A DNA stretch of 14,190 nt, from positions 6,363 to 20,552 of the forward strand of contig DIFG01000059.1 of NCBI GenBank assembly GCA_002419025.1. Reading direction: 5' to 3'. Source of the stretch: Deltaproteobacteria bacterium UBA5754. Its GTDB lineage: Bacteria; Desulfobacterota; Dissulfuribacteria; Dissulfuribacterales; UBA5754. Under the pieces are notes generated by a model that was given only the letters and a program-made list of their open reading frames with translations, searched no databases and was not told the DNA's origin. Of this stretch, positions 6,689 to 13,636 are shown one piece after another; position 1 is the first letter of the stretch; each line of letters begins with the position of its first letter. Made by a program: the position numbers and the translations under genes.

Positions 6689-7294
6689 GTGCGTAGCGTG
6701 CTCGGCATCCCTCCAGTAGTCTCCCAGTTCGAGGGTATAGACCGGCTCGGCTCCAACTGCCGCATCGCAGGAAGTGTGACCATCATGCGATACGGTGAGG
6801 ACCTTCCTGTTATCAGCCTCGGCGACGAATGCTGTCTGCATGACGGCGTGCGCCTCGTGATCGGCAACCCCGCGGATGCCCCGGGAATCGGGATCAAGAT
6901 CGGCAACCGCGTGATCGTGAACGTGAGGGCCTACCTTTCAGGAGAGGGGGGCCTCACGATAGAAGACGACGTGCTGATCGGACCGCTGGCCCTTTTGCTC
7001 TCAGCCGGCCACGAGGTGCACGGAGGGGATCAGCGAATCAATCGCAACCCGATTAGCCGCGCCCCGGTTCGCATCCGAGAAGGCGCCTGGATAGGGGCGG
7101 GCGCGATCATCCTGCAAGGGGTGACCGTCGGCCGCGGCGCAGTGGTGGGCGCAGGAGGCGTTGTGACGCGAGATGTGCCTGATTTTGCCGTGGCGCACGG
7201 AAACCCGGCGCAGGTCAGACGTTTCAGGCGCGGATTTGCACCTGACCGGCCTTCCATCCGATCCCTGCTCTCCCGTCTCCTTCGGCGATCTTAA
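6689..7294 (+). CDS. Hexapeptide-repeat O-acyltransferase (maltose/galactoside acetyltransferase-like)
   Basis: This 201-residue protein has imperfect I/V-G-x-x-x-x repeats of a left-handed beta helix, for example IGNRVIVNVRAYLS, IEDDVLIGP, IREGAWIGAGAIILQG and VTVGRGAVVGAGGVV. His108 in SAGHEV matches the usual catalytic histidine position, and GNPAQ near the end is the family's typical closing motif. It should move an acetyl group from acetyl-CoA to a sugar hydroxyl, decorating the polysaccharide. A GTG at 6689 starts one base after the isomerase stop; GTG 6698 is an alternative, and neither has a strong ribosome site. The stop overlaps the next ATG (TAATG). The basic, Arg-rich tail after residue 176 is not part of the helix. 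Confidence 0.88.
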   Translation: MRSVLGIPPVVSQFEGIDRLGSNCRIAGSVTIMRYGEDLPVISLGDECCLHDGVRLVIGNPADAPGIGIKIGNRVIVNVRAYLSGEGGLTIEDDVLIGPLALLLSAGHEVHGGDQRINRNPISRAPVRIREGAWIGAGAIILQGVTVGRGAVVGAGGVVTRDVPDFAVAHGNPAQVRRFRRGFAPDRPSIRSLLSRLLRRS

Positions 7295-8286
7295 TGAAGA
7301 AAAAGGCGCTGCCAAACCCGGAGATCCCAAGGGGGACCCTTGAGGCCCGGGGAGACCGCGTTGCCGCGGCTGTCATCCTCTATCGACCTGATCTTGGCGT
7401 TTTGAGGGATCTGATCGAGGCCGTTCTCCCCCAGGTAGAAAGACTGTTTCTCCTTAACAACGGCGCACCTGAAGACATCCAGGACCTGGACGCGACCAGG
7501 CAAGGGATGGAGGTCATCCAGTTCGGACAAAACCTTGGGGTTGGGGGGGCACTCAGCCGCGCTCCAGGGCTGGCAAAGGGGGCCAGATGCCCGTTTCTCC
7601 TGACCCTTGACCAGGACAGCGTCCCTGCCCCAGACATGGTTGAGCGGCTCCTCGAGGCCTTCCGCACGCTGAGCGCACAGGGCATCCGGGTGGGAGGCGT
7701 GGGGCCCGAACTCATAGATCGCCGCTCCGGCTACAAGGCCCCGTTCATGGCCCCGATCCGGGGATGGCTCCCCAGAAAGAAACGGGGCTTTCCCCCCACA
7801 GGCGGGACCATGGAGGTGGACAACCTGATCACCTCAGGCATGCTTGCCCCTGTGTCGGTCTATCAAAAGGCCGGCCCACCCCGCGCCGATCTCTTCATCG
7901 ATCTCGTGGACGTCGAGTGGTCGCTTCGTCTGAGGCATCACGGCTACAGATTGTACGGGGTCTCGGGTGCGCAGCTCCTGCACTCCATCGGAGACACCTT
8001 CACGTCCTTTCTCGGCAGGCAGATACCTGTCCACAGGCCGTTACGTCACTACTACATGATCCGAAACGGCGTATTTCTGCAGACCCTCCCATACATCCCT
8101 GTTGCGTGGAAACTGGCATACGTCCTTCAACTCGTGAAGATGGCAGTATTTTATGGCACCTTCCTCCCTGACCGAAGAGAACGGACAAGGATCATGCTGA
8201 AAGGCGCCATGGACGGACTGAGGGGCAGACTTGGCGCTTGCGATGCCCACCGTCATGGGGTATCGACTGACGGAAAACACCCTTAG
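7294..8286 (+). CDS. GT2-family glycosyltransferase, rhamnosyltransferase-like
   Basis: This 330-residue protein is a GT-A-fold family 2 glycosyltransferase. Residues 24-31 (AAAVILYRP) are the first nucleotide-binding strand, LFLLNNG at 51-57 the second, and LTLDQDS at 104-109 carries the metal-binding DQD typical of RfbF-like rhamnosyltransferases. FIDLVDVEWSLRLRHHGY at 201-218 holds the acceptor-side Asp/Glu and Trp209. The stretch LGVGGALSRAPGLAKGA stands where the family usually has an N-x-G-I-A-x-A-x-N-x-G pattern, so it is somewhat divergent. The C-terminal helices may rest on the membrane. It likely adds a deoxysugar in polysaccharide synthesis; the exact donor is inference. It ends the coupled run and uses TAG as its stop. 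A decayed copy of its 3' end lies at 2163-2214. Confidence 0.88.
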   Translation: MKKKALPNPEIPRGTLEARGDRVAAAVILYRPDLGVLRDLIEAVLPQVERLFLLNNGAPEDIQDLDATRQGMEVIQFGQNLGVGGALSRAPGLAKGARCPFLLTLDQDSVPAPDMVERLLEAFRTLSAQGIRVGGVGPELIDRRSGYKAPFMAPIRGWLPRKKRGFPPTGGTMEVDNLITSGMLAPVSVYQKAGPPRADLFIDLVDVEWSLRLRHHGYRLYGVSGAQLLHSIGDTFTSFLGRQIPVHRPLRHYYMIRNGVFLQTLPYIPVAWKLAYVLQLVKMAVFYGTFLPDRRERTRIMLKGAMDGLRGRLGACDAHRHGVSTDGKHP

Positions 8287-8310
8287 CCCGTAACGGGGCG
8301 TACGGAAAGG

Positions 8311-8341
8311 GTAGGTCGGGTTAGCGCAGCGTAACCCGACA
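8311..8341 (+). repeat. Interspersed palindromic repeat, copy 3
   Basis: GTAGGTCGGGTTA, centre GCGCAGCG, then TAACCCGACA. Arms GTCGGGTTA (8315-8323) and TAACCCGAC (8332-8340) are perfect complements. It is the cleanest of the three copies and sits 25 bases after the glycosyltransferase gene, just as copy 1 sits in the remnant of a related gene. Confidence 0.78.
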
Positions 8342-8441
8342 ACGGACCATCCGGCTCGGAAAGGAGGTGAGAGAAAGGAGCCAGAAAGGCCAAAGCGGCG
8401 CTCCGGAACCTGTCAATATTACATCTTGAGGAGGAAATGAA

Positions 8442-8930
8442 ATGAACGTGAAAAAGATGGGCAAAATTTTCCCTGCACTTTGTCTGAGCCTCCTGCTCAC
8501 GGCAGTTTTTGCAGGTCGATCACAGGCGGCCGGGACCCCGGCCGGGGCCATCGCCGATAATAATGGCAAACTATACGTGGTACTTATAAATTTCGACTCG
8601 AGCTACACGGCTGCTCAAATCGATCTTGGCACCAATCTTGCGATAGCCCTTGCAACACAATATTCCACATCAACCACGACTGCAAATGTATTCACCTACC
8701 AGCAGCTCGCACAGTTGGGATTCACGGATGCCGATGCCCTTCACCAGGCGCTTCTCCCATCGATCGGAAACTTCGACTATATTTACGTGACAGCAACAAA
8801 GGTTCCAAATGCAGAATCCGGCACAAATCTTAGGTTTGACATCAAGTTTTATACCGCAGGCTTGGCGACTGGCATGTACATCGGGGCATTCGAGATAAGC
8901 GAGCAACTAGTGGCCGTCTTCTTAGGATGA
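8442..8930 (+). CDS. Small secreted protein of unknown function
   Basis: The 162-residue product has a signal peptide (MNVKKMGKIF, core PALCLSLLLTAVFAG, probable cut after SQA/A). The mature part of about 130 residues reads as mixed alpha/beta with Tyr-rich strands (KLYVVLINFDSSYT, NFDYIYVTATK, RFDIKFYTAG) and no cysteine. No family is recognised. The start has GAGGAGG seven bases upstream and shares its start context with the 3587 gene, though the mature proteins show no evident similarity by eye. A repeat separates it from the glycosyltransferase, so it probably has its own promoter, which I could not identify. Palindromes follow its stop. Confidence 0.75.
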   Translation: MNVKKMGKIFPALCLSLLLTAVFAGRSQAAGTPAGAIADNNGKLYVVLINFDSSYTAAQIDLGTNLAIALATQYSTSTTTANVFTYQQLAQLGFTDADALHQALLPSIGNFDYIYVTATKVPNAESGTNLRFDIKFYTAGLATGMYIGAFEISEQLVAVFLG

Positions 8931-8931
8931 T

Positions 8932-8945
8932 ATGACATCTGTCAT
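8932..8945. repeat. 14-base palindrome after the 8442 gene
   Basis: ATGACA (8932-8937), centre TC, TGTCAT (8940-8945): perfect arms straight after the stop codon. It could be a protein-binding site or chance. No T run follows. Confidence 0.4.
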
Positions 8946-8961
8946 CAAACGATAGACATCT

Positions 8962-9000
8962 TCTGCACAGAATACGACGCTTCTTTGTATCCTGTGCAGA
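8962..9000 (+). promoter_or_regulatory. Stem-loop or operator-like inverted repeat ahead of the 9027 gene
   Basis: TCTGCACAG (8962-8970) pairs with CTGTGCAGA (8992-9000). After one mismatch the stem continues with ATAC (8972-8975) and GTAT (8987-8990), leaving an 11-base loop. It ends about 14 bases before the AAGGAGG ribosome site. It could regulate translation, protect a transcript end, or bind a dimeric regulator. No U tract is present, so it is not a standard terminator. Confidence 0.55.
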
Positions 9001-9026
9001 GGATATTACGGTAAGGAGGACGATAC

Positions 9027-9695
9027 ATGGCTATCGATCTTTTCAGCATCATGGACTCCATCAAAACCACTGCCCTGAAAACAGACAACACGCAGAGTAC
9101 CCAGGCGGAGACCGCCAGCGCCTTTCTGGAGATCCTCTCGGAAATTTCCTCCGCTCTATCAGAAGCCCTTTCCGCGCAATCCCAAAGTACAAACGAATCC
9201 GAACAATCCCAAAGCACAAATGAAGGGCCGTCCGTTTACACCTACAAGGTAAAGATGGATCAGGAATTCGTTCCTCCCGAGGGGATGACCCAGGAAGAAT
9301 ACGAGGCCATGCCCAAAAATCCCCTTGTCCCATGGAAGCTCCCGGAGCACACCGCCCCCCTGATGGAAAGCCTAAAGGCGACCGAGGAAGACATCACCAG
9401 CCTTTATCAGCATTACATTGGGAGGACACCCACGGACGGCGAACTCGAACGGCATTACGCAGAAGGGAACAACAGCCTTTCATATATGGAAGACACCTTG
9501 AAGCGTACTCAGGCCTTCTACAATATGGTGAGGGCGGAGAGCGGCAAACCCTTGCTTACGACACCCGACGGTGTGGCATGGTGCGCCCTCGCAAACGTTC
9601 CAGGAACAACATATTACGAAGGCCCGGCCAGTTACTGCGACAGCCCGTATAGCTCCCAAAAGAATGCCGCCGCCGGATACACCGGATACTGCTGA
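9027..9695 (+). CDS. Cysteine-bearing protein with possible DUF4214-like segment, function unknown
   Basis: The 222-residue product starts at ATG 9027 behind an AAGGAGG site. It has no classic signal peptide. Residues 1-50 look helical and amphipathic, residues 50-67 are a nine-residue tandem repeat (AQSQSTNES then EQSQSTNEG), and about 120-170 (ITSLYQHYIGRTPTDGELER and following) resembles DUF4214-type helices found in secreted or S-layer-linked proteins; this is an impression, not a search result. The C-terminal part has three cysteines, at 186, 204 and 222, exactly 18 residues apart, the last being the final residue. The phospholipase-like gene begins about ten bases after its stop if the upstream ATG at 9706 is used, so they may form an operon. 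The function is not known. Confidence 0.72.
   Translation: MAIDLFSIMDSIKTTALKTDNTQSTQAETASAFLEILSEISSALSEALSAQSQSTNESEQSQSTNEGPSVYTYKVKMDQEFVPPEGMTQEEYEAMPKNPLVPWKLPEHTAPLMESLKATEEDITSLYQHYIGRTPTDGELERHYAEGNNSLSYMEDTLKRTQAFYNMVRAESGKPLLTTPDGVAWCALANVPGTTYYEGPASYCDSPYSSQKNAAAGYTGYC
9174..9227 (+). repeat. 27-base tandem duplication within the 9027 gene
   Basis: Two adjacent 27-base units encode AQSQSTNES and EQSQSTNEG. They share CAATCCCAAAG and then differ at a few, partly silent, positions, so the duplication is not very recent. It probably acts as a flexible linker. Confidence 0.6.
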
Positions 9696-9741
9696 TCCAT
9701 CAGGCATGGCTCGGCGCCTGATCCGGATCGTCTCCGGGCCA

Positions 9742-9810
9742 ATGAGGCGGCTCGCCTTTTTCCTTTTGCTCTTCTTATGTCCTGCCCTGGATGCATCCGT
9801 CTGTGCGTAG
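9742..9810 (+). other. Signal-peptide exon-like segment cut off by TAG from the phospholipase body
   Basis: ATG 9742 (or in-frame ATG 9706) opens a perfect secretion signal, MRRLAFFLLLFLCPALDA followed by SVCA, that ends in TAG at 9808-9810. The frame is the same as the large protein that follows, and the codon after TAG continues HTLMHPMIA. In zinc-dependent phospholipases C the mature enzyme starts with Trp, four residues, then a zinc-binding His. TAG stands exactly at that Trp position and differs from TGG by one base. The segment is therefore the true N-terminus of the downstream protein, broken by a nonsense codon, read through, or a sequencing error. Confidence 0.75.
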
Positions 9811-9819
9811 CATACGCTC

Positions 9820-11697
9820 ATGCACCCCATGATCGCCCAGCGGGCCTTCGAGACCCTCCCGGAGTCCATGAAGGCGGAGCTGATGCCACATGTCCCTGCG
9901 ATCCTCTGGGGATCGACGGTCCCGGATCTCTTGTGGCAGGACTGGGAGAACCACGTCTGGGACGTCCATGGCGGGCCTGTAGCCCAGGGCCGGGGGCCGG
10001 AAAAGGTCGCCGAACTTATGGATTTCCTCACGAAAATGCTGGCTGAGACCCCCCGGGATGCAGGTAAGATCGCCTTTCACATGGGCATCCTGTCGCACTA
10101 CATCTCGGACCTGAACCAGCCCCTGCACACGGACGACTACGCATTGGCGGAGGCATGGGTCCACGAGATATACGAGGAGGACGCATGGATCCGCGAGGAG
10201 GAGATCCCCATCGAGTTTCGTGGATTTTCCCTCTACCCCGATCCATACTCGAGCGCACGGTCGGATGCCGAAAGGGCGAATCACTATTATGAAGCCATAA
10301 TAAGGGCATACACAGAGGGAAACGGATTTGAAAGCGCCAGGGGTGTGACGGCCATCAGCCTGCAGCGCGCCGTCGAGGACACGGCAAATGCATGGATCAC
10401 CGCCTGGGCGGCGGCCGTTTCGAAAGGGCCGACCATCGGCCTTCGGGTGAACGCGGCCACCCTTGAACCCGGCGCCACATTTCGCCTCTCTGTGTCCGTC
10501 CTCCCTGGACAGGGCGAGGACATGGAGGCGGATGTCCACCTCGCGCTCTGGCAGGAGGGATTCGGATTCCTGTTCCTCGCTCCCGACGGCACGTTCAGAC
10601 CACAGGCTGCACCCGCCATATCCGCATGGCGGGTTGGGGCACTCGAAGAGACGGAATGCCTCTCCGGACTCGTTCCACCCGAGGCCCCGCCTGGAAGATA
10701 CGCGTGGTGCGCCGCATTCGTCCGGCCCGGAGGAGACCCGCTGAATCCGGATACATGGCTGGGGGACCCGGCTGTTGTACCATTCACCGTGAGGCCGCTC
10801 TCCCTCGTCCGCGTCACAGACCTCTCCGACGAGGTCTATCTGCTTCCGGGCAGAAGGCCGGGCGACGGGTCCGTTTCCCTGCTCCCGGTCAGACAGTGGG
10901 ACTTTCTCTTTCTTGGAGGCCTCACCGACGACCCGACCACGGCAGAGGATGAAAGAGAGACGGATCCTCTCATCCCGGGGGCATTCAACCACCTGATGCT
11001 TTATATGGGCCGGGACCGCTCAGGGACAGCGTACGGGCTGGAGATGACCACAAACATCTCGTTTGATGCTCCGTATCTCCGGATCGTGAGACTGCCGGAA
11101 CTGGAAGGCGTTCCCGCTGCTGGATCAGAAAACCTCCGCCTTCCTCTCATGACAAAAGACATACAGGCCTATGAAAACCGCTGGGCAAAAAGGCTTTTGC
11201 CGGTGCACAGGGACAGGCTTGGCTCTGTTGGGCCAACGGTTCTCGAACAATTCCAAATGGATATGGAAAATGGATTTCCGTACGACCTGGAGATCAGGTG
11301 GTCGGGCAACCTCGATGACAAGAGGATATTTCTGGTGGACGACGGGAGGGAAAACGGCGGGAGCTGTACGGACTATTGGCTTTCACTCCTCGAGGACTTC
11401 GGCGGGATCTGTTTGCGGGGATCGAGGATATCAGCGGCGGAACTGGAGGATTATTTCCTGAACGATCCTGAAGGAACCAGGGCCCTCGTCCCGGACGGCC
11501 TGAATCCCTTTCCGTTCCCGCTGACGGTGAAGGACGTGATCAACCTCGGATTTCATGCCATTGACCCGGCGCCGCACCGCTTTTCCTGCGATGGTAGTCA
11601 GGAAACCGGGCTACCCATCCCGGATCGGCTCATGGTGCAAAGTCCGGATCTCGTGGAAATCGAGCCCGTCGATCCGGATCTTCTCCCGAATTTTTGA
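9820..11697 (+). CDS. Zinc-dependent phospholipase C-like protein fused to a permuted papain-fold (YiiX/NlpC-P60-like) domain
   Basis: The body has 625 residues counted from ATG 9820, which has no ribosome site; the natural start is probably 9742 or 9706 across the TAG. Residues 1-200 carry the zinc-PLC ligand pattern: His2, Asp36 in GSTVPD, His45 or His50, His93 and Asp97 in SHYISD, His103 in QPLH, His115 and Glu119 in HEIYE. Spacings H-x3-D, then ten to His103, and H-x3-E match Bacillus PC-PLC. Residues about 203-325 look like an Ig-type beta domain. Residues about 335-590 resemble YiiX-type permuted papain amidases: Asn390-His391 in FNHLMLYMG and a candidate nucleophile Cys516 in GGSCTDYW, then VPDGLNPF. 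It may cleave phospholipids or lipoyl/peptidyl amides outside the cytoplasm. Family calls are by motif only. Confidence 0.78.
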   Translation: MHPMIAQRAFETLPESMKAELMPHVPAILWGSTVPDLLWQDWENHVWDVHGGPVAQGRGPEKVAELMDFLTKMLAETPRDAGKIAFHMGILSHYISDLNQPLHTDDYALAEAWVHEIYEEDAWIREEEIPIEFRGFSLYPDPYSSARSDAERANHYYEAIIRAYTEGNGFESARGVTAISLQRAVEDTANAWITAWAAAVSKGPTIGLRVNAATLEPGATFRLSVSVLPGQGEDMEADVHLALWQEGFGFLFLAPDGTFRPQAAPAISAWRVGALEETECLSGLVPPEAPPGRYAWCAAFVRPGGDPLNPDTWLGDPAVVPFTVRPLSLVRVTDLSDEVYLLPGRRPGDGSVSLLPVRQWDFLFLGGLTDDPTTAEDERETDPLIPGAFNHLMLYMGRDRSGTAYGLEMTTNISFDAPYLRIVRLPELEGVPAAGSENLRLPLMTKDIQAYENRWAKRLLPVHRDRLGSVGPTVLEQFQMDMENGFPYDLEIRWSGNLDDKRIFLVDDGRENGGSCTDYWLSLLEDFGGICLRGSRISAAELEDYFLNDPEGTRALVPDGLNPFPFPLTVKDVINLGFHAIDPAPHRFSCDGSQETGLPIPDRLMVQSPDLVEIEPVDPDLLPNF

Positions 11698-11704
11698 TGG
11701 TCTC

Positions 11705-11759
11705 GCTTAAAAAGCCCGAGATGCCCTGCCTGCCGCAGGCAGAAAGGCCAAGAAATTTT
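11705..11759 (+). repeat. Left copy of the AAAAGGCCCGAGATGC repeat flanking the ars genes
   Basis: CTTAAAAAGCCCGAGATGC (11706-11724) resumes as AAAGGCCAAGAAATTTT (11743-11759). Between them an 18-base insert holds a hairpin, CTGCCTG (11726-11732) with CAGGCAG (11736-11742). The right copy at 14156-14190 lacks the hairpin and runs off the window. Both are in the same orientation. Confidence 0.65.
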
Positions 11760-11864
11760 CCAGGAATACGGAAAAGCGCCTTTTTTCATCCCCTTCCCAA
11801 TTTCACACAAGAAAATCTGCGCTACCCAGCACCAGACTCTGCGTTGGAGTTTACCCTTCCTTGT

Positions 11865-12956
11865 TCATGGCTTGCACGTCACATGGCACACGCCGGTGGG
11901 AGTTTCCACGGCGTAGGGAAAGTATTTGCGCTTGAACCATATTGCGGCGTTGACCAGAGTGATCAATATCGGCACCTCCACCAGGGGGCCGATCACGGCC
12001 GCGAAAGCCTGACCCGAGTCAAGGCCGAAGACACCCACGGCCACGGCAATGGCCAGTTCGAAGTTGTTTGAGGCAGCGGTAAAGGACAGGGTGGCGGCCT
12101 GCTCGTAGGTCGCCCTGGCCTTCATGGAAAGCCAGAATGAAGCGAAGAACATGATCACGAAATAGATACACAGGGGGATGGCCACCCGCACCACATCCAT
12201 GGGCAGTTGAACGATATACTCGCCCTTGAGCGAGAACATCACCAGGATCGTGAACAGCAGCGCGATCAGCGTGATGGGACTGATTTTGGGGATAAAGTGC
12301 TTTTCGTAGCGTTCGACGCCCACAGTCTTTGATCCGATGACACGTGAAAGCACCCCTGCAATGAAGGGAATACCCAGGTAGATGAACACGCTTTCGGCGA
12401 TCTGGCCTATGGAGATGTCCACTTCCATTCCTTGCAGGCCCATCCAGCGGGGCAGGACAGTGATAAAAATATAGGTGTAAACAGAGAAAAAGAGCACCTG
12501 GAAAATGGAGTTGAAGGCCACCAGTCCGGCGCAATACTCCCGGTCGCCCTTGGCCAGATCGTTCCAGACGATCACCATGGCAATACAGCGCGCCAGACCG
12601 ATGAGAATCAACCCGACCATGTACTCCTGGTGACCTGACAGAAATGAGATGGCCAACAGGAACATCAGGATCGGGCCGATGATCCAGTTTTGAACAAGGG
12701 AGAGCGCCAGCACCTTTACGTCGCGGAACACGAAACCCAGCTTTTCATATTTCACCTTTGCCAAGGGCGGATACATCATCAGGATCAGCCCCGTGGCAAT
12801 GGGAATGTTGGTGGTGCCCACGGAAAAAAGGTTGATGAAATTCTTGATCTCAGGAAGCAGATAACCGCCTCCTACACCGACGAACATGGCCAGAAAGATC
12901 CACAGCGTGAGAAAGCGGTCCAGAAAGCTCAGCTTTTTAACGGCTGAATCGGTCAT
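11865..12956 (-). CDS. acr3: Arsenite efflux permease, ACR3 family
   Basis: The 363-residue membrane protein has about ten hydrophobic segments, beginning with FLTLWIFLAMFVGVGGGYLL. The ACR3 signature Cys124 in GLARCIAMV and Glu300 in TAASNNFELAIA are present, residues known in this family to be needed for As(III) transport. It expels arsenite, driven by the membrane potential. Its ATG (12954-12956) overlaps the arsC stop (ATGA) with GGAGAG upstream, so it is cotranslated with arsC, which supplies its substrate. The C-terminus ends with TGVCHVTCKP, a short tail with two Cys and one His. No convincing terminator follows; a weak AAAAG-CGC-CTTTT hairpin is at 11772-11784. Confidence 0.96.
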   Translation of the reverse strand: MTDSAVKKLSFLDRFLTLWIFLAMFVGVGGGYLLPEIKNFINLFSVGTTNIPIATGLILMMYPPLAKVKYEKLGFVFRDVKVLALSLVQNWIIGPILMFLLAISFLSGHQEYMVGLILIGLARCIAMVIVWNDLAKGDREYCAGLVAFNSIFQVLFFSVYTYIFITVLPRWMGLQGMEVDISIGQIAESVFIYLGIPFIAGVLSRVIGSKTVGVERYEKHFIPKISPITLIALLFTILVMFSLKGEYIVQLPMDVVRVAIPLCIYFVIMFFASFWLSMKARATYEQAATLSFTAASNNFELAIAVAVGVFGLDSGQAFAAVIGPLVEVPILITLVNAAIWFKRKYFPYAVETPTGVCHVTCKP

Positions 12957-13387
12957 GCGCTCTCCTTGAGTTCATTCAGCCATTGGCTGACTTTGTTCCG
13001 TATCTCATCCCTGACCCTCCGGGTCTGCGCGATTTTCTGCTCCCAGGCACCTTCAAATCCGGCCGGGTCCGGAAACGGCCAGTGCAACCGTTGAGTAAGT
13101 CCGGGGAAAACCGGGCATTTCATGGCGGCTTGTTCACAGACTGTGATGACATGGGTATACAGGTTGCCCTGTTTAAAAAGCTCGAACACGCATTGGGACT
13201 TGTTGCCGCTGATGTCGATTCCCACCTCCCGCATGACTTCCACGGCGAGAGGGTTCAGTGTGGCAGGTTCAAATCCGGCGCTTTCGACGGTAACGGTCTT
13301 TCCGCCCAGATGTTTCAAAAAGGCCTCGGCCATCTGGCTTCGGGCACTGTTGTGTTCGCATATGAATAAAACGCGTTTGTCAGCCAT
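12953..13387 (-). CDS. arsC: Arsenate reductase, low-molecular-weight phosphatase type (thioredoxin-coupled)
   Basis: The start is the ATG at 13387, preceded by AAGGAG; the open frame reaches 13585 but that part covers another gene's remains. The 144-residue product opens with VLFICEHNSARS, holding the catalytic loop C10-x5-R16. The redox pair Cys84 and Cys91 lie in VITVCEQAAMKCPVFPG, and Asp107 in the FPDPAG loop is the general acid. It reduces arsenate to arsenite through a disulfide cascade passed to thioredoxin. It overlaps acr3 by four bases and lies 249 bases after arsR, with an arsC-like fragment in between. Family and function are well supported. Confidence 0.95.
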   Translation of the reverse strand: MADKRVLFICEHNSARSQMAEAFLKHLGGKTVTVESAGFEPATLNPLAVEVMREVGIDISGNKSQCVFELFKQGNLYTHVITVCEQAAMKCPVFPGLTQRLHWPFPDPAGFEGAWEQKIAQTRRVRDEIRNKVSQWLNELKESA

Positions 13388-13439
13388 TACTTTTCTCCTT
13401 TGCTCGATGCAAGTGAAGATTCCGAAAGCCTGACACGAA

Positions 13440-13583
13440 TTACCGAATCTCGTCCCGCACTGCGCGATAATGCACGAGCGCTTCCTCGTTCGTTTTGGCA
13501 TCCTTGGCCGAAGCCGGAAGGTCGTCAAGGCAGACATGTATCCTTTTTGCCCCGCCCGGAAAAACGGGGCAAGATTCATGTGC
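13440..13583 (-). pseudogene. C-terminal fragment of a second arsC
   Basis: On the - strand, reading in a different frame from the extended arsC frame, about 47 codons run from 13583 to TAA at 13440-13442. They contain AHESCPVFPGGAKRIH and end with EEALVHYRAVRDEIR. This matches the second half of low-molecular-weight arsenate reductases and parallels the intact neighbour (MKCPVFPGLTQRLH, RRVRDEIR). The catalytic N-terminal half is absent, with a TGA and AT-rich DNA just upstream. After the stop the frame goes on as FVSGF, so the TAA may itself be a late nonsense change. It is a dead paralogue, probably of a different arsC subtype. Confidence 0.72.
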
Positions 13584-13604
13584 ACCCACTTTATTCAGAT
13601 TTAG

Positions 13605-13620
13605 TCATATGACGATATGA
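13605..13620. promoter_or_regulatory. Inverted repeat between arsR and the arsC remnant
   Basis: TCATAT (13605-13610), spacer GACG, ATATGA (13615-13620): a perfect six-base inverted repeat in AT-rich DNA. It could be an ArsR-family operator left from the promoter of the lost arsC, or a site of no function. Confidence 0.3.
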
Positions 13621-13636
13621 TAAACTCAAAAAAAAA

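Noticed and set aside
2108..8341. Recurring palindromes as a CRISPR array
   Set aside because: Copies are few, far apart, in both orientations, and have no regular spacers or cas genes.
9775..10992. Long antisense frame (405 codons) opposite the phospholipase-like gene
   Set aside because: The + strand frame carries consistent zinc-ligand motifs; the antisense product has no recognisable motif and follows from GC-rich codon use.
13388..13585. Upstream extension of arsC to 13585
   Set aside because: ATG 13387 has AAGGAG in the right place and gives the normal protein length; the extension overlaps an arsC fragment read in another frame.
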